Below are positions 61,822-64,000 of a stretch of DNA of 64,000 nt, piece by piece (within the stretch, counting starts at the first letter, position 1; the number at the start of each line of letters is the position of its first letter). A program made the position numbers and the translations under genes. The stretch covers positions 1,984,001-2,048,000 of the forward strand of contig NZ_JACVEE010000001.1 of the NCBI RefSeq assembly GCF_015355755.1. The letters run 5' to 3'. The notes beneath the pieces are model-generated. The model was not told the origin of the DNA and searched no databases. It saw only the letters and a program-made list of their open reading frames with translations. The stretch comes from Nocardia sp. XZ_19_385. GTDB lineage: Bacteria; Actinomycetota; Actinomycetes; Mycobacteriales; Mycobacteriaceae.

Positions 61822-62777
61822 ACATCGAAGCCGTGCGCGCTCTCGAACCCACGTTCTGCCGCGCACCGAGCGCGCACAACACCCAGCCCTGGACTCTCAC
61901 CTACCGCGACGACCACGTCGAGATCGGCTGGGAGCCGGATCGCGCATTACCTGTAAGTGACTCCGGCGCACGTGATCTCATGATGTCCCTCGGCGCGTTC
62001 GTGGAATCCTGCCTGATCGCCTGCGCGGACAGCGGCCTCGCGATCGCCTTCGAGTCCGATCCCGCGGATCGGCGGATCGGCCGCCTGGTCGCGGCCCCGG
62101 TGACCTACGAAACCCCCTACAGCAGCGACGATCTGCACCGCCGGACCACCCACCGCGGCAGATACCGCCCGGGCCCGCTGAGCAAAACCCTGCGTTCCCG
62201 GCTCACCGGAATCGCCAACGCGGCGCACGCCGAACTCCGCTTCCTACCCTGCGACGCCGCGAGTTCACTTGTGCGACAGGCGGACCGGCACCTGTTCAGC
62301 ACTCCTCCAGTGGTTCGCGAACTGCGCGACTGGCTGCGTCTCACCCCGCATCATCCCCGCTACCGCCGGGACGGCCTGACCGCCGCGGCCCTGGGCCTGA
62401 CCCGATTCGAATCCCGGGGCTTGCGTGTCGCACTCACCGGCTATCCGGTGTTGCGCCCGCTCGGCCTGCCACGGCTGCTGGCCGCGCAAACCCGATTCGA
62501 CGACGACGGAGAGCTTTTCGTCCTCATAGCCGACCCTGCCGACCCGATCGAGGCAGGCCGGGTGCTGCTGCGGATCTGGCTGGAACTATCCCGCCACGAC
62601 CACACCACCCACCCACTGAGCCAGATCATCGACTGCCCCGCCACCCGCGCCGACCTCGGCGACCTCCTCGGCATCGCCGACCCGGACAGCATGCTGCACA
62701 TCGCCAGGGCCGGACGACCCGCCACGCTCCCCGCGCCGTCGTTCCGGCGTCCCGCCGGAGGTTTCCCAGCAAACTAA
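61818..62777 (+). CDS. Acg-family FMN-binding nitroreductase-like protein
   Basis: A 319-aa protein with the Acg-type signature APSAHNTQPWTL near residue 17. Acg proteins have two nitroreductase-like half-domains and bind FMN tightly; some are dormancy-linked in mycobacteria. A second half (FDDDGELFVLIADPADPIEAGRVL) matches. It is the last gene of the operon (ATGA-coupled), and an iron-box motif overlaps its stop. Possible role: reduction or FMN sequestration in the pathway. Confidence 0.88.
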   Translation: MNIEAVRALEPTFCRAPSAHNTQPWTLTYRDDHVEIGWEPDRALPVSDSGARDLMMSLGAFVESCLIACADSGLAIAFESDPADRRIGRLVAAPVTYETPYSSDDLHRRTTHRGRYRPGPLSKTLRSRLTGIANAAHAELRFLPCDAASSLVRQADRHLFSTPPVVRELRDWLRLTPHHPRYRRDGLTAAALGLTRFESRGLRVALTGYPVLRPLGLPRLLAAQTRFDDDGELFVLIADPADPIEAGRVLLRIWLELSRHDHTTHPLSQIIDCPATRADLGDLLGIADPDSMLHIARAGRPATLPAPSFRRPAGGFPAN

Positions 62778-62793
62778 AGTTAGGCTAACCTTC
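62775..62793 (+). promoter_or_regulatory. IdeR/DtxR iron box
   Basis: 19-mer with core TTAGGCTAA, matching 15 of 19 positions of the consensus TTAGGTTAGGCTAACCTAA. It lies just before the lipoprotein start; a second weaker TTAGCCTAA (62806-62814) overlaps the first codons. Iron-replete IdeR should repress the gene. Confidence 0.85.
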
Positions 62794-62798
62794 GGCTC

Positions 62799-63802
62799 GT
62801 GAGAGTTAGCCTAAACCAAACGGCAGGTCGCGTGCGCGCCGCCATCGCCCTGTTCGTTCTCGCGCTGGTCGCGGTCGTCGCGGGATGCAGCAGTTCCAGC
62901 TCGGAAGAGGCCCAGGCCGCCGGCACTCGCGAGGTGCAAACCGACCGCGGCGCGGTCGCGGTGCCCGCCGAGCCGCAGCGCATCGCCGTCGTCAACGGCT
63001 CGCTCGCCGGCTACCTCTTCGACCTGGGTTCGAAGGTGAACGCCGCCGACCCGCGCCTGCTCGGCGTCCCCCTCGCGCCCGGCGAGTTCCCGGCGGCCTG
63101 GGCCGCGGACGCCAAAGCACAGGGCACCGTGGTGCTGCCCTCCGCCGACAACATCAATCTGGAATTCATCGCCGCCCAGCAACCGGATCTGATCATCGGC
63201 GGCGGCCAGGGCTTCCCGGGCCAGCAGTCCATCGACGCCTACGACAAGTTGTCCGCGATCGCACCGACCGTGCTGATCTCGTCCAAACTCACCAACTGGC
63301 AGGACCAGTTGAAAGCGGTCGCCGACGTGGTCGGAAAGTCCGGCAAGGTCGACGGCTTGATCAAGTCGTACAACGCCAAGGTCGCCGAGGTGAAGGCGGC
63401 CATCAAGGTGCCGCAGGGTGCGGTCTCGGTCTTCCAGTCGCGCAAGGACAACAAGCCCTCGGTCATCGCACCCAGCACCCCGCTGCGGCACTGCTGACCG
63501 AGGTCGGCTTCACCGTCGACGCCAAGGTGGAAACCAAAGCCGGTAACCCGGCGCGGGCCACGGCCGCGGACTGGGTCTCGTTCAGCCCGGAACTGACCAG
63601 TGTTGTCGTCGACGCCCCCGCGCTGTTCGTCGTGCAGCTCGACGGCGGCCGCAGCATCGCCCAGCTGAAGGACGACCCGATGCTGGCCGCGCTCCCCGCG
63701 TTCCGTTCGGGCCAGGTCTATGAGCTCCCGGCAACCAGCCAGCGTCCCGACTACCGCCACGCCATGGCCACCCTCGATCTGCTCGCGAGCCGCTTCAAGT
63801 AA
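62799..63802 (+). pseudogene. iron-siderophore substrate-binding lipoprotein, frameshifted
   Basis: A FecB/FepB-type binding protein for ferric siderophores. Lipobox VVAGC gives lipid Cys30; EVQTDRGAVAVPAEPQRIAVVNG opens the binding fold. The first frame stops at 63497 after KPSVIAPSTP; the second frame continues with ALLTEVGFTVDAKVE to a normal end at 63802. One extra C in the run CCCC (63478-63481) would restore a 334-residue protein. It is either a recent inactivating deletion or a sequence error. Iron boxes precede it, so expression should follow iron limitation. Confidence 0.85.
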
Positions 63803-63860
63803 CTAGTGGCACGATGGATGGTGCCGATCTGCTTCCGCCGACTCAGGAGGACCAAGATCC

Positions 63861-64000
63861 ATGGCAACAATCCAGAACTTCCGCCCTGCCCTAGCTATGT
63901 CCATCTTCGGCGCGATAGGGGCGGCCGTCGTCGCGACCGCCGCCCCCGCGCTGGCCGCCAACAGCATCGATGCCACCGCCCTCGGCCCGGCCAATATCGC
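63861..64000 (+). CDS. secreted protein (3' end outside window)
   Basis: The first 46 codons of an exported protein. AGGAGG lies at 63845-63850 before ATG 63861. N-terminal signal peptide: hydrophobic core MSIFGAIGAAVVATAA, cleavage likely after ALAAN. The mature start (SIDATALGPANI) is too short to classify. It may be another small secreted protein like those at 23073 and 44002, or a hemophore-type product given the iron genes next to it. Confidence 0.8.
   Translation, partial: MATIQNFRPALAMSIFGAIGAAVVATAAPALAANSIDATALGPANI

Overview
The window is high-GC actinobacterial chromosome and looks like Nocardia or a close mycolic-acid-producing relative. The supporting genes are an EmbA/B/C-type arabinosyltransferase, an antigen-85-like secreted esterase, an Rpf-type transglycosylase, a mycobacterial-style UsfX/SigF pair, an EspR-like regulator beside a MAB_1171c-type membrane protein, and an IdeR-type iron box. 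GTG starts, ATGA overlaps and probable leaderless starts are frequent. I see no rRNA, tRNA, CRISPR array, phage or insertion sequence.

Layout. 1-7.2 kb: the end of a molybdate ABC importer (modB, modC), a PAP2-diacylglycerol kinase fusion, a GH65 lipoprotein with a C-terminal discoidin-like domain, an NTF2-like protein and an Rpf protein with a structured leader. 7.5-12.6 kb: redox and hydrolase genes, then the anti-sigma/sigma pair usfX-sigF. 12.8-17.8 kb: a short UvrA-like protein, a WYL regulator and an MFS exporter; an 11-bp motif is shared by the regulator and exporter promoters. 17.8-22.9 kb: a serpin-like protein, a polymerase-only LigD, a DUF4436 protein with an apparent frameshift, and a serine hydrolase followed by a perfect 23-bp inverted repeat.

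23-28 kb holds what I judge the most interesting system: a four-gene, fully ATGA-coupled leftward operon (two polytopic membrane proteins, a one-helix protein and a cupredoxin-like lipoprotein), facing a type-1-copper lipoprotein gene. The large membrane protein carries two copies of the pattern D-x3-H-x5-D-x5/6-P-x-H. It is a candidate copper or metal-linked membrane complex of unknown function.

28-41 kb: a tyrosine phosphatase, a Nudix-SRPBCC fusion, an MFS transporter, the arabinosyltransferase with a long Pro-rich insert and a 42-bp tandem repeat, a PhoD-like phosphatase, YaeQ, an orphan DUF397 protein and the antigen-85-like esterase. 41.7-43.7 kb: an ImmA/IrrE peptidase, MAB_1171c-like membrane protein and EspR-like regulator. 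44-52.5 kb: a secreted glycine-rich protein, a TerB-like/Coq4-motif protein, a nuclease-like protein, a carotenoid oxygenase with a divergent TetR regulator and operator, a ferredoxin, LysR and others. 52.6-58.7 kb: a polysaccharide-type glycosyltransferase coupled to UDP-GlcNAc 2-epimerase, an L,D-transpeptidase and a hydrolase. 58.7-62.8 kb: a second fully coupled four-gene operon (PaaK-like adenylating enzyme, small unknown protein, GNAT-like protein, Acg-type nitroreductase fold). It is followed directly by an iron box and a frameshifted siderophore-binding lipoprotein gene. The window ends inside a secreted protein gene.
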